Origin: Gilvimarinus chinensis DSM 19667
GTDB taxonomy: Bacteria > Pseudomonadota > Gammaproteobacteria > Pseudomonadales > Cellvibrionaceae
Length of the DNA: 64,000 nucleotides
Reading direction: 5' to 3'
Assembly (NCBI RefSeq): GCF_000377745.1
Contig: NZ_KB898709.1
Coordinates: 191,001-255,000, forward strand
In this document: positions 1-8,186 of the stretch, piece after piece
Layout: each line of letters opens with the position of its first letter
Position numbering within the stretch: position 1 is the stretch's first letter
Program-made: the position numbers and the translations under genes
Notes under the pieces: model-generated
The model's input: the letters and a program-made list of their open reading frames with translations, nothing else
Databases searched by the model: none
What the model was told of the DNA's origin: nothing

Positions 1-285
1 GTGGATTTTATTTCAGGGCAGCACACACGGTTTACCAGCTTTGTGTATACCTACCGTCTCGCCGACGGCAACTATCGAATTCTCAACATTCCTCTGTACG
101 CAGGCGGCTCACTCGAAGCCGGTAACGCCTGGGACGACCGCGAGGATATCGACTACGCCGATCTTATCTATTCCGGCAGCGTGTTTCTTGGCTGGGACAG
201 CCCCATCGGCCCGGCCTATCTCGCCTGGGGCAAATCGGATACAGGCAACCAAAGTGCTTACCTGTTTATTGGGGTGACATTTTAG
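1..285 (+). CDS. C-terminal fragment of a patatin-like outer-membrane phospholipase (PlpD/RssA-type, Omp85 barrel end)
   Basis: The reading frame is open from the window edge to a TAG at 283-285, so only the last 94 residues are present. The fragment reads as the end of a beta-barrel: a GGSLEAGNAW motif, then GSVFLGWDSPIGPAYLAWG, and a terminal aromatic residue (GVTF). This pattern is usual for the C-terminal surface-antigen (Omp85-like) domain of patatin-type autotransporters such as PlpD, where the barrel anchors a secreted lipolytic domain. The catalytic patatin domain would lie upstream and is not visible. The family call rests on the barrel end alone, so another Omp85-type protein is possible. 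The GTG at position 1 should not be read as the start. Confidence 0.6.
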   Translation: MDFISGQHTRFTSFVYTYRLADGNYRILNIPLYAGGSLEAGNAWDDREDIDYADLIYSGSVFLGWDSPIGPAYLAWGKSDTGNQSAYLFIGVTF

Positions 286-402
286 GCCAAAACTCTGACA
301 AAACTTAACGCCTACAGCGGTGACCCTACGCCTTGAATTACCCATGTTTTCCCTACATATCTACGCCATACTCACCGTATTACATACTCTGTGGAGTTTC
401 GT

Positions 403-1467
403 ATGACCGATTTATTCAGCCCCATCACCATTGGCGATTTAACCTTACCCAACCGCATTATTATGGCGCCACTCACCCGCTGCCGCGCTGACGCAGGACG
501 TGTACCCAACGCCCTGATGGCCGAGTACTACCGTCAGCGCACCAGTGCCGGAATGATTATCAGCGAAGCCACCAGCGTTACGCCTATGGGTGTGGGTTAC
601 CCGGATACCCCCGGTATTTGGTCTGACGAACAAGTCAAAGGCTGGCAACAGGTGACCCAAGCGGTACACGCCCAAGGCGGCAAAATACTGCTGCAGTTGT
701 GGCACGTCGGGCGCATTTCCGATCCTATTTACCTGGACGGCAAGCTACCTGTCGCCCCCAGCGCGATTAAACCCGAAGGTCATGTGAGCCTGGTACGCCC
801 GATAAAAGACTACGAAACTCCGCGCGCCTTAGAAACAGAAGAGATTGCTGGCGTCATCGAAGCATTCAGAGTGGGCGCTGAAAATGCAAAACGGGCAGGC
901 TTTGACGGCGTAGAAATTCACGGCGCCAATGGCTATTTGCTGGATCAGTTTCTACAAAGCGGCACCAACCAACGCACCGATACCTACGGCGGCTCACTGG
1001 AAAACCGCGCTCGCTTAATACTGGAAGTTACCGACGCGGTGCTCAGTGTCTGGCCCGCCGGTCGCGTGGGCATGCACCTGGCGCCACGCGGCGACGGGCA
1101 CGACATGAGCGACGCCAACCCTGCCGAAACTTTTGGCTATATCGCCCAAAAACTCGGCCAGCGCGGCCTGGCATTTATTTGCACCCGCGAACACGAAGCG
1201 GACGACAGTTTGGGGCCCCAACTCAAAGAACAGTTTGGTGGTGTGTACATCGCCAATGAAAAATTCGATAAAGCCAGTGCCAATCGCTGGCTGCAAGAAG
1301 GCAAAGCCGATGCAGTAGCCTTTGGCGTGCCCTTTATCGCCAACCCCGACCTACCCGCGCGTTTGCAAGAAAATACTGAGCTTAACACTCCCCGCCCGGA
1401 GCTATTTTACGGCGGCGGTGAAGAGGGCTATACCGATTACCCAACCCTGGAAACCGCTAGCGCCTAA
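403..1467 (+). CDS. Alkene reductase of the old yellow enzyme family (NemA-like)
   Basis: This is a 354-residue FMN-dependent NAD(P)H oxidoreductase that reduces activated alkenes such as N-ethylmaleimide and enones. The N-terminus (FSPITIGDLTLPNRIIMAPLTR) is the typical first beta strand of the family TIM barrel. The motif GFDGVEIHGANGYLLDQFL carries the substrate-binding His and Asn near residues 175-180, and TYGGSLENRARL follows. The ATG at 403 is chosen because GGAG lies 7 bases upstream and homology begins there; a GTG at 391 is in frame but would overlap that site. Length matches E. coli NemA (365). It stands alone between the patatin-like gene and arfB, and a detoxification role is inferred from the family. 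Confidence 0.88.
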   Translation: MTDLFSPITIGDLTLPNRIIMAPLTRCRADAGRVPNALMAEYYRQRTSAGMIISEATSVTPMGVGYPDTPGIWSDEQVKGWQQVTQAVHAQGGKILLQLWHVGRISDPIYLDGKLPVAPSAIKPEGHVSLVRPIKDYETPRALETEEIAGVIEAFRVGAENAKRAGFDGVEIHGANGYLLDQFLQSGTNQRTDTYGGSLENRARLILEVTDAVLSVWPAGRVGMHLAPRGDGHDMSDANPAETFGYIAQKLGQRGLAFICTREHEADDSLGPQLKEQFGGVYIANEKFDKASANRWLQEGKADAVAFGVPFIANPDLPARLQENTELNTPRPELFYGGGEEGYTDYPTLETASA

Positions 1468-1539
1468 TAAGCGGGGCCGATGCATTTGCTCCGGCCCAGC
1501 ACAGCCAATGCCGCGGTTATTTCCAGAGACAACTTACGC

Positions 1540-1545
1540 TATAAT
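1540..1545 (+). promoter_or_regulatory. TATAAT -10 element immediately upstream of arfB
   Basis: A perfect TATAAT ends 6 bases before the arfB ATG, so a transcript from it would begin at or next to the start codon. The -35 region at 17-bp spacing (TTATTT) is poor. No convincing Shine-Dalgarno sequence lies between the two. Confidence 0.4.
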
Positions 1546-1551
1546 CGCGGC

Positions 1552-1965
1552 ATGTTAAAAATCAGCAATACCGTCACCCTCGCCGACTGGGAAATCGATT
1601 TACAGTTTATTCGTGCTCAGGGCGCTGGGGGCCAAAACGTTAATAAAGTGTCGAGCGCTGTACACCTTCGCTTTGACATTAACCGCTCTACCCTGCCCAC
1701 CTATTACAAAGAAAGGTTACTCAGCTTTAACGATCAGCGCATCAGTAAAGAAGGCGTTGTAGTCATTAAAGCGCAGCAGTTTCGCACTCAGGAAAAAAAT
1801 ATTGACGATGCATTAAACCGTTTAAAAGAGTTGATTATAAAAGCCGGGTACCAACCCAAAAAGCGCAGGCCTACCAAACCCAGTCGCAGCTCTCAGAATA
1901 AACGTATGGACAAAAAAACCCAACGCGGCCAAGTCAAACGGATGCGTGGCAAAGTCGACCTTTAG
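1552..1965 (+). CDS. arfB: Alternative ribosome-rescue factor ArfB (YaeJ), peptidyl-tRNA hydrolase
   Basis: This 137-residue protein is a stop-codon-independent release factor that frees ribosomes stalled at mRNA 3' ends. The catalytic loop is visible as GAGGQNVNKVSSAVHLRF near residues 23-40, with the GGQ tripeptide that hydrolyses peptidyl-tRNA. The C-terminal tail is very basic (KKRRPTKPSRSSQNKRMDKKTQRGQVKRMRGK, given here only as its composition: about half Lys/Arg), as expected for the segment that enters the empty mRNA channel. The ATG at 1552 gives the family length (140 in E. coli). An upstream in-frame ATG at 1480 would add an unrelated extension and is rejected. A TATAAT just upstream suggests its own promoter. 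Confidence 0.93.
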   Translation: MLKISNTVTLADWEIDLQFIRAQGAGGQNVNKVSSAVHLRFDINRSTLPTYYKERLLSFNDQRISKEGVVVIKAQQFRTQEKNIDDALNRLKELIIKAGYQPKKRRPTKPSRSSQNKRMDKKTQRGQVKRMRGKVDL

Positions 1966-2108
1966 AGCCTTAACCTATACACCAAACCTTATAGCTCTCA
2001 AACACACTTAAAATCGGTGTGCATAAATCGCTGCATTTACCCGCGCAACCCGGCCTGCAGCAATTTACGCACACGAGTTCTTTGTTACCCGAAAAAAGAA
2101 ACTTCAGC

Positions 2109-2531
2109 CTAGTGGTATAAGCGGCTGGCGTTTACCACACGCTTGCTTAAATCTGAGCTTTGACTATGGGCTGCAATATCACTCAGGCTGATGACCCCAA
2201 CAAAGTCCTTATTGTTGGCATTATTCAAAACAACCAACCGCTGCACTCTTTGATCCTGCATATTTTGCAGCACAGTCTCCGGGCTGTCGTCTTCGTAGCA
2301 ATAGAGTACCTTGCCGCTGGCTATTTTACCCACAGGCTCATCGGGCCCTTTACCTTCGGCAACTGCGCGAATGGCGATATCTCGGTCAGTGACAATGCCA
2401 ACGATTTTTTCGTTGTGTGCAATAGGGGTGAAACCTCGCTGGGTGTCACGCATGCGCTCGGCGGCTTCACGAATGGTGGCCTCCTGCTCTAAGTATTCGG
2501 GGCGCTCTGTCATCATATCGCGTACTTTCAT
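2109..2531 (-). CDS. CBS-domain pair protein
   Basis: This is a 140-residue protein made of two CBS motifs and nothing else. The first runs over roughly residues 1-65 (MMTERPEYL, then GIVTDRDIAIRAVAEG), the second over about 72-130 (VLYCYEDDSPETVLQNM, then VGVISLSDIAAHS). Stand-alone CBS pairs bind adenosine nucleotides and act as energy or signalling modules, but the target of this one is unknown. The start is well supported: AGGAGGT lies 8 bases upstream of the ATG. It is transcribed away from the thiolase operon and has no obvious operon partner. Confidence 0.85.
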   Translation of the reverse strand: MKVRDMMTERPEYLEQEATIREAAERMRDTQRGFTPIAHNEKIVGIVTDRDIAIRAVAEGKGPDEPVGKIASGKVLYCYEDDSPETVLQNMQDQRVQRLVVLNNANNKDFVGVISLSDIAAHSQSSDLSKRVVNASRLYH

Positions 2532-2874
2532 CTGTATTACCTCCTAACTCGGTAGAGTATTCAGGGTCTGGTCTACCAGCCCCTGTACTTCTACCACGCA
2601 ACAGCTGTTCCAGTTGCGAGGCCCGTTCGCCCGTGCAATCCAGGCAGGCGTCCATTCACTTTATTGCAGAAATTGCACAGCACACGGCATGGCTGGGTAA
2701 CTTTTTCAAAGGCTCAATAAAAATTCGCCTAGTATGTTAAAACACTGTGTGCATGCTTTATGCTTAACCCGTTAGGTAGTCTGGTTAAGATTGATTTTAC
2801 TGCCATACTTAAAGGCCTGATGACACTCCAACATCGGCCCTCAGACCCATAAGCGAACAACAAAAGGATGACTT
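2532..2874. other. Divergent intergenic region between the CBS gene and the fatty-acid oxidation operon
   Basis: About 340 bases without a convincing gene. It must hold promoters for the CBS-protein gene (minus) and the thiolase operon (plus). The strong CBS ribosome-binding site lies at its left end and AAGGATG precedes the thiolase ATG at its right end. No clear operator palindrome was seen, and a short minus-strand frame from 2655 is a shadow. Confidence 0.5.
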
Positions 2875-4179
2875 ATGAGTTCTCTACACCAGCCCTCAGA
2901 CGGCCGCCCGGTCTATTTAGTAGACGGCGTTCGCACCCCATTTATTAAAGCTCGAGGCAAACCCGGCCCATTCACTCCCGTTGACTTAGCCATTCAAGCC
3001 GGGCGCTCTCTATTGCTGCGCCAGCCTCTGCCTAAAGATGCTTTTGATCAAGTCATCCTCGGCTGTGTCAATGTGGTTGCCAGCGAAATGAACCCTGGGC
3101 GTATCGCCGCCTTGCGGTTAGGACTCGCGGAGACCATTCCCGCGTTTACCATGCAGATTAACTGCGGCTCTGGCATGCAATCGGTCGACACGGCTTACCG
3201 CTACATTCGCGAGGGCCGCCAGGACTTGATTCTGGCGGGCGGCGCCGAGGCGCTCAGCCACGCGCCACTCATGCTGACGCCCGCGGCCACCGAGTGGCTG
3301 GCGGAACTTGGGCTGGCCCGTTCGATGGGCGACAAACTTAAACACTTAGCGAAATTCAAACCCGGCTATATAAAGCCTGTACTCAGCCTGCAGCAGGGGC
3401 TTACTGATCCGGTAGTAGGTTTGAATATGGGGCAAACCGCCGAAGTGGTCGCCAACTTATTCGGCATTACCCGCGAGCAGGCTGATGACTACGCCGCCTC
3501 CAGCCACCTGCGCTTAGCCAAGGCCCAGGAAGAAGGCTGGCTGGATGATGAGGTCGTGCCGCTGTATGCCCCCGATGGCAAAGTCTACACCTTCGATGAC
3601 GGTGTACGCCCCGACAGCAGCGCAGAGAAACTCGCCAAGCTCAAGCCCGTGTTTGAGCGCCCCTACGGCAAGGTCACCGCGGGTAACAGTTCGCAAATTA
3701 CCGATGGCGCCAGCTGGCTGATTCTGGCCTCGGAAGAGGCGGTAGAAAAGTATGGCCTGACCCCCAAAGCGGTCATTAAAGACAGCGAGTGGTCGGGCCT
3801 TGAGCCCGAGATTATGGGCCTTGGGCCCGCCGTTAGCGCCGGGCGACTGGCGCAGCGCAATAAAATGACACTGGACGACATTGAGCTGCTGGAACTCAAC
3901 GAGGCCTTCGCCGCTCAGGTGCTCGGCTGCCTGGCCGCCTGGGAGGACACCGACTTCTGCCGCGCGGTATTCGACTCGGAACCACTGGGAAGGTTTAACC
4001 GCGACCGCCTCAATATTGATGGCGGCGCGATCAGTCTGGGCCACCCGGTAGGCACCAGCGGTAACCGTATCGTGCTCCATTTAATGAATGCGCTGCACCG
4101 CCAAGGTTTAAAGCGCGGTATTGCCACCCAATGCATCGGCGGCGGCCAGGCTGGCGCCATGTTAATTGAAACCGTGTAG
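2875..4179 (+). CDS. Acetyl-CoA acyltransferase/thiolase (FadI-type)
   Basis: This 434-residue thiolase cleaves 3-ketoacyl-CoA in the last step of beta-oxidation, or condenses acetyl-CoA in reverse. The nucleophilic Cys97 lies in QINCGSGMQSV, the NEAFAAQ motif is near residue 340, GGAISLGHPVGTSG carries the catalytic His, and CIGGGQAGAMLIE ends the protein with the second active-site Cys. The start has AAGGAT 6 bases upstream. It is followed after 8 bases by a FadJ-type enzyme whose ribosome-binding site overlaps this stop codon, the usual thiolase/multifunctional-enzyme pairing. The N-terminal extension and the FadJ partner favour the FadI side of the family over FadA. Confidence 0.9.
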   Translation: MSSLHQPSDGRPVYLVDGVRTPFIKARGKPGPFTPVDLAIQAGRSLLLRQPLPKDAFDQVILGCVNVVASEMNPGRIAALRLGLAETIPAFTMQINCGSGMQSVDTAYRYIREGRQDLILAGGAEALSHAPLMLTPAATEWLAELGLARSMGDKLKHLAKFKPGYIKPVLSLQQGLTDPVVGLNMGQTAEVVANLFGITREQADDYAASSHLRLAKAQEEGWLDDEVVPLYAPDGKVYTFDDGVRPDSSAEKLAKLKPVFERPYGKVTAGNSSQITDGASWLILASEEAVEKYGLTPKAVIKDSEWSGLEPEIMGLGPAVSAGRLAQRNKMTLDDIELLELNEAFAAQVLGCLAAWEDTDFCRAVFDSEPLGRFNRDRLNIDGGAISLGHPVGTSGNRIVLHLMNALHRQGLKRGIATQCIGGGQAGAMLIETV

Positions 4180-4187
4180 GAGGCCCT

Positions 4188-6293
4188 ATGAACGGAATTA
4201 TTCTCAACAGCTTACGCGGCCGCGAAAAAGCCATAGGTCCCTTTGCCGAAGCCAGCGAGTCACAACCTCAGGCGTGGAAGCACTGGTCTTTAAAAGTCGA
4301 CAGTGAACAAATCGCCTGGTTAATGTTTGACTGCGAAGGCGCAGAGGTGAACGTGCTTTCTCAGCCCGCGCTGGAAGAGCTGGACGAAATCGTCATGACC
4401 CTGCAAGCGGACAAACCCAAGGCACTGGTACTGCGCTCGGCCAAAGCGTCTAACTTTTGCGTTGGTGCGGACATTAAAGAGTTTGGTCAGTTGGAAAGCC
4501 TGGACGCCGCCAAACAAAAGCTGGAGGCCGCGCACAATGTCGCCAATCGCTTCGCGGCCCTGCCTTTCACTAAAGTTGCCGTGGTGCACGGTCACTGCTT
4601 TGGTGGCGGTTTAGAGCTGGCCCTGACCTGCGACTATCGCATCGGCGTACAGGGCTCGGCCTATGGTTTTCCCGAAATTTTACTGGGGCTTCATCCGGGC
4701 CTGGGCGGCACCGCTCGCAGTATTGACCTGATCGACCCGATTCAAGCCATGACCATGATGCTCACCGGTAAAACCCAGCGCGACTACCGGGCGAAAAAAT
4801 TAGGCCTGATCGACACCCTTGTGCCCGAGCGCCACGTGTATGGTGCCATTGAGGCGGCGGTCAGCGGCAAACTCAAACGCAGCAAGCGCGATATTAAATC
4901 GCGATTAATGTTGAGCGGCCCGGCGCGCAAATTCAGCGCGAAGAAAATGCGCGAACAAGCCGCCAGCAAAGCACCACCCCAGCACTACCCGGCACCGAAC
5001 AAGCTAATCGAGCTTTGGGAAGCGTATGGCGGCGACACCAAAGCCATGCTGAAAGCGGAAATTGACTCTTTCTGCGAGCTTCTGCTGACAGAAACTTCGC
5101 GCAATTTGGTGCGGGTTTTCTTCCTGCAGGAAAACCTGAAAAAGCAAGCCAGCAGCGCGAATACCGATGCCAAGTTTAAGCATGTACATGTGATTGGCGC
5201 AGGCGCAATGGGTGGCGATATCGCAAGCTGGTGTGCCCTGCAGGGTATGACCGTTACGCTGTTTGATATGAAGCCCGAGATTATCGGCAAAGCCATTGGC
5301 CGCACGGCCGCTCTGTGCGATAAAAAACGCATGAACGCCGCCGCTAAACGCGCCGTACTGGACCGTTTAATTCCCGATCTCGACCATCGAGGGGTCAGCT
5401 CGGCCGATGTAATTATCGAAGCCGTGCCCGAGAAAATCGAGATTAAGCGGCAGGTATACAAAGACATTGAGCCGCGTATGAAGCCAGGCGCCATACTCGG
5501 TACCAACACGTCCAGCATTCCGCTGGACCAGTTGGCCGAAGAGCTGCAAAACCCCGAGCGTTTGGTGGGTCTGCACTTTTTTAATCCGGTCGCGCAAATG
5601 CAATTACTGGAAGTGGTTAAACACCAAAAACTCGCTGACGACACCTACCAAAAAGCACTGGCGTTTACCGGCACAATCAAACGCCTGCCCGTACCGGTTG
5701 CAGGTTCACCGGGCTTCTTGGTCAATCGCGCACTCACCCCTTATTTGCTAGAAGCAATTGTCTTACTCGATGAAGGCGTAAAACCCGAGCTTATCGATAA
5801 AGCCGCTGAAGACTTTGGCATGCCCATGGGCCCGGTAGAGCTGGCCGACGTCGTAGGGCTGGATATTTGTCTGGGTGTTGCCGACATGCTTCGCTCATCG
5901 CTCGACAATGCTATGCCCGCGGCCCCCGAGTGGATGAAACAAAAAGTGCAAAAAGGCGAGCTGGGCAAAAAAACCGGCAAAGGTTTGTACGAATGGAAAA
6001 ATGGCAAACCTGAAAAAGATAATGACCCGGGCAATGTTCCCGAAGGCTTAACCGATCGACTGTTGCTGCCCATGCTCAACACCTGCAAAGCCTGTTTGCG
6101 CGAAGGTGTTATAGCCGATGAAAAGCTGCTGGACGGAGCGATGATATTCGGCACCGGCTTTGCGCCTTTCAAAGGGGGGCCAATGCAATACAGTCATACC
6201 CGTGGTGAGGCCGATATTAAACAGGCCCTACAAGAGCTTGCAGATAAACACGGCGAGCGCTTCACCCCGGATTCCAGCTGGGATAATGGCTGA
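4188..6293 (+). CDS. FadJ/FadB-type fatty-acid oxidation complex subunit (enoyl-CoA hydratase / 3-hydroxyacyl-CoA dehydrogenase)
   Basis: This 701-residue enzyme hydrates trans-2-enoyl-CoA and then oxidises the 3-hydroxyacyl-CoA with NAD. The crotonase domain covers about residues 35-230: SNFCVGADIKEFG forms one half of the oxyanion hole, and GHCFGGGLELALTCDYR follows. The dehydrogenase begins near residue 328 with the Rossmann motif VIGAGAMGGDIASW, followed by IIEAVPE, TNTSSIPLDQL and the catalytic-region LHFFNPV. The C-terminal helical domain (GFLVNRALTPYLLEA, then FGMPMGPVELADVVGLD) follows. AGGAGG overlaps the thiolase stop codon, so the two are translationally close. The next gene starts inside its last codons. 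Together the three genes form a beta-oxidation operon. Confidence 0.9.
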   Translation: MNGIILNSLRGREKAIGPFAEASESQPQAWKHWSLKVDSEQIAWLMFDCEGAEVNVLSQPALEELDEIVMTLQADKPKALVLRSAKASNFCVGADIKEFGQLESLDAAKQKLEAAHNVANRFAALPFTKVAVVHGHCFGGGLELALTCDYRIGVQGSAYGFPEILLGLHPGLGGTARSIDLIDPIQAMTMMLTGKTQRDYRAKKLGLIDTLVPERHVYGAIEAAVSGKLKRSKRDIKSRLMLSGPARKFSAKKMREQAASKAPPQHYPAPNKLIELWEAYGGDTKAMLKAEIDSFCELLLTETSRNLVRVFFLQENLKKQASSANTDAKFKHVHVIGAGAMGGDIASWCALQGMTVTLFDMKPEIIGKAIGRTAALCDKKRMNAAAKRAVLDRLIPDLDHRGVSSADVIIEAVPEKIEIKRQVYKDIEPRMKPGAILGTNTSSIPLDQLAEELQNPERLVGLHFFNPVAQMQLLEVVKHQKLADDTYQKALAFTGTIKRLPVPVAGSPGFLVNRALTPYLLEAIVLLDEGVKPELIDKAAEDFGMPMGPVELADVVGLDICLGVADMLRSSLDNAMPAAPEWMKQKVQKGELGKKTGKGLYEWKNGKPEKDNDPGNVPEGLTDRLLLPMLNTCKACLREGVIADEKLLDGAMIFGTGFAPFKGGPMQYSHTRGEADIKQALQELADKHGERFTPDSSWDNG

Positions 6294-8154
6294 GCCTCAA
6301 CGATATACCGACTGTGAGAGCGCCGCCCGAGACATCGTGGCGGCCGTAGGCAAGCACATTGTGCTTGCCCTTCCACTGGGTATTGGTAAAGCGAACCGCC
6401 TTGCCAATGCCCTGTTCACCCTGGCCCAGCAAGACCCCAGCATTAACCTCCATATTTATACGGCACTGACGCTACAAGTACCTAAAGCTCAAGGCCATTT
6501 CGCCCGTGCATTTTTAACGCCGTTAACCGAGCGCTTTTTCGCGGGCTACCCGCCTCTGCTGTACGCGAAAGCACTGCGACAAAACTCACTGCCCGGCAAC
6601 ATCAAGGTTACCGAATTTTTCATTCAACCTGCTGCCTGGCTTGGCGAGCCCGTCATGCAACAAAACTACGCGGCGATTAACTACACCCACGCCCTTAATT
6701 TTTTACTTGAGGCGGGCATCAACCTTGTGCTGCAGTTAGTGGCGCCCGATGAGACTGATCAGTCATTAAACTTAAGCAGCAATCCGGATATTACCCCTGA
6801 TTTACTTAAGGCCAGGCGCGACGGACGGGCGGATTTCTTACTCGCGGGGGAAGTCAATCGCACACTTCCAATCATGGCGGGTAAAGCGCACTGCGAACGC
6901 GATGAATTTGCGCTACTACTGGACAACAAGGACACACAATACCCGTTGTTTATGCCGCCGCGCAAACCGGCAAGCTTGACCGATCACGCCATTGCCTTAC
7001 ACACCGCAAGCCTGATCCAAGACGGTGGCACACTGCAAATCGGCATTGGCTCCATCAGCGATGCGATCAGTCACGCGTTAATTCTTCGCCAGACGAAAAA
7101 CGAGTCGTTCCTCGATTTAATGCAAGCGTTGGGTCAAGCGCCGCAAGACAAACATGCAGCCCCTTTGCAAAGGCACACGGCCAAGTTTGAGCAAGGGCTG
7201 TATGGTTTAAGCGAAATGTTGGTAGAAGGCTTTCTACCACTGCTACAACATGACGTTATTCAACGGGAAGTTGATGGAGCACGGTTACACGCGGGATTTT
7301 TTATGGGTAGCCCCGGGTTTTACCGCGCTTTAGAGGACTTACCCGAAAACGTACGACAGAAAATAAAAATGATGCCGGTATCGTTTATTAACGAGTTGTA
7401 CGGCGATGAAAAAAACAAACGTAATGCCCGCCGTCACGCACGGTTTATCAATTGCGCCATCATGGTAACCCTTACCGGCTCGGTAGTAGCTGACGGCTTA
7501 GACAACGGCCAGGTAATTAGCGGCGTGGGTGGACAGTACAATTTTGTTGCGCAATCCCATGCATTGGGTGCTGACTCCCGCTCCATTATAACGTTGCGCG
7601 CCACAAGAACTCACAACGGCAAAACCTCTTCAAACATCGTTTTTAGCTATGGCCACTGCACCATTCCCCGCCATTTGCGCGATGTGGTTGTTAGTGAATA
7701 CGGCATTGCCGATTTACGAGGAAAAAGCGACGCCGACGTTATTGCTGCCATGCTTAACATCACGGACTCTCGCTTTCAACATAAGCTACTGCAGCAAGCG
7801 AAAGAGGCCGGAAAAATCGACCCAGACTATAAAATCCCAAGTAAATACCGCCGCAATACGCCACAGGAGTTACGCAAACGACTCAAAGCGGGAGCCGATC
7901 AGGGCCTGCTTCCGCCCTTCCCTTTGGGCAGCGATCTAACCGAGTGTGAGCAAGCATTAAGTCAGGCGCTCACACGGCTGAAAGAAGCGGGCCAATCCAC
8001 TCGGCTATTGACCCTTTTTTTAAAAGGCTTAGGAAAACGTAACAATTTTTCTGACGCGCTTGCAAGAATGAACCTTAGCGGGCGCAAGTTATCGTCGCAG
8101 GTTATGGGAACACTGTTGTGCGGTGCCTTAGTCGATAGCAAAGAAAACCTTTAG
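6286..8154 (+). CDS. Acetyl-CoA hydrolase/CoA-transferase family protein
   Basis: This 622-residue protein belongs to the acetyl-CoA hydrolase/transferase family, which moves CoA between acyl groups or hydrolyses acetyl-CoA. The middle holds the glycine-rich GGTLQIGIGSISDAISHAL segment, and the C-terminal third holds GVGGQYNFVAQSHALGADSRS (shown here by its first and last motifs) and VVSEYGIADLRGKSDADVI, which define the family. The ATG at 6286 overlaps the last 8 bases of fadJ, indicating translational coupling. A longer in-frame start at 6160 would lie inside fadJ and has no homology. Its place behind two beta-oxidation genes suggests it handles acetyl-CoA or acyl-CoA produced by the pathway; the exact substrates are not evident. 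Confidence 0.82.
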   Translation: MAEPQRYTDCESAARDIVAAVGKHIVLALPLGIGKANRLANALFTLAQQDPSINLHIYTALTLQVPKAQGHFARAFLTPLTERFFAGYPPLLYAKALRQNSLPGNIKVTEFFIQPAAWLGEPVMQQNYAAINYTHALNFLLEAGINLVLQLVAPDETDQSLNLSSNPDITPDLLKARRDGRADFLLAGEVNRTLPIMAGKAHCERDEFALLLDNKDTQYPLFMPPRKPASLTDHAIALHTASLIQDGGTLQIGIGSISDAISHALILRQTKNESFLDLMQALGQAPQDKHAAPLQRHTAKFEQGLYGLSEMLVEGFLPLLQHDVIQREVDGARLHAGFFMGSPGFYRALEDLPENVRQKIKMMPVSFINELYGDEKNKRNARRHARFINCAIMVTLTGSVVADGLDNGQVISGVGGQYNFVAQSHALGADSRSIITLRATRTHNGKTSSNIVFSYGHCTIPRHLRDVVVSEYGIADLRGKSDADVIAAMLNITDSRFQHKLLQQAKEAGKIDPDYKIPSKYRRNTPQELRKRLKAGADQGLLPPFPLGSDLTECEQALSQALTRLKEAGQSTRLLTLFLKGLGKRNNFSDALARMNLSGRKLSSQVMGTLLCGALVDSKENL

Positions 8155-8186
8155 GCACCGTTCACATCAGACAACCCCCGCAATCC

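Noticed and set aside
1473-1500. Possible GGCCG/CGGCC hairpin after the reductase gene as terminator
   Set aside because: The loop is long and no T tract follows, so it is not a convincing intrinsic terminator.
3514-4080. Minus-strand frame of 188 codons opposite the thiolase gene
   Set aside because: It lies fully inside a well-supported gene, has no motif or ribosome-binding site and reflects the GC-biased third codon positions.
4985-5644. Minus-strand frame of 219 codons opposite fadJ
   Set aside because: Ser/Arg-rich shadow of a conserved enzyme with no family features.
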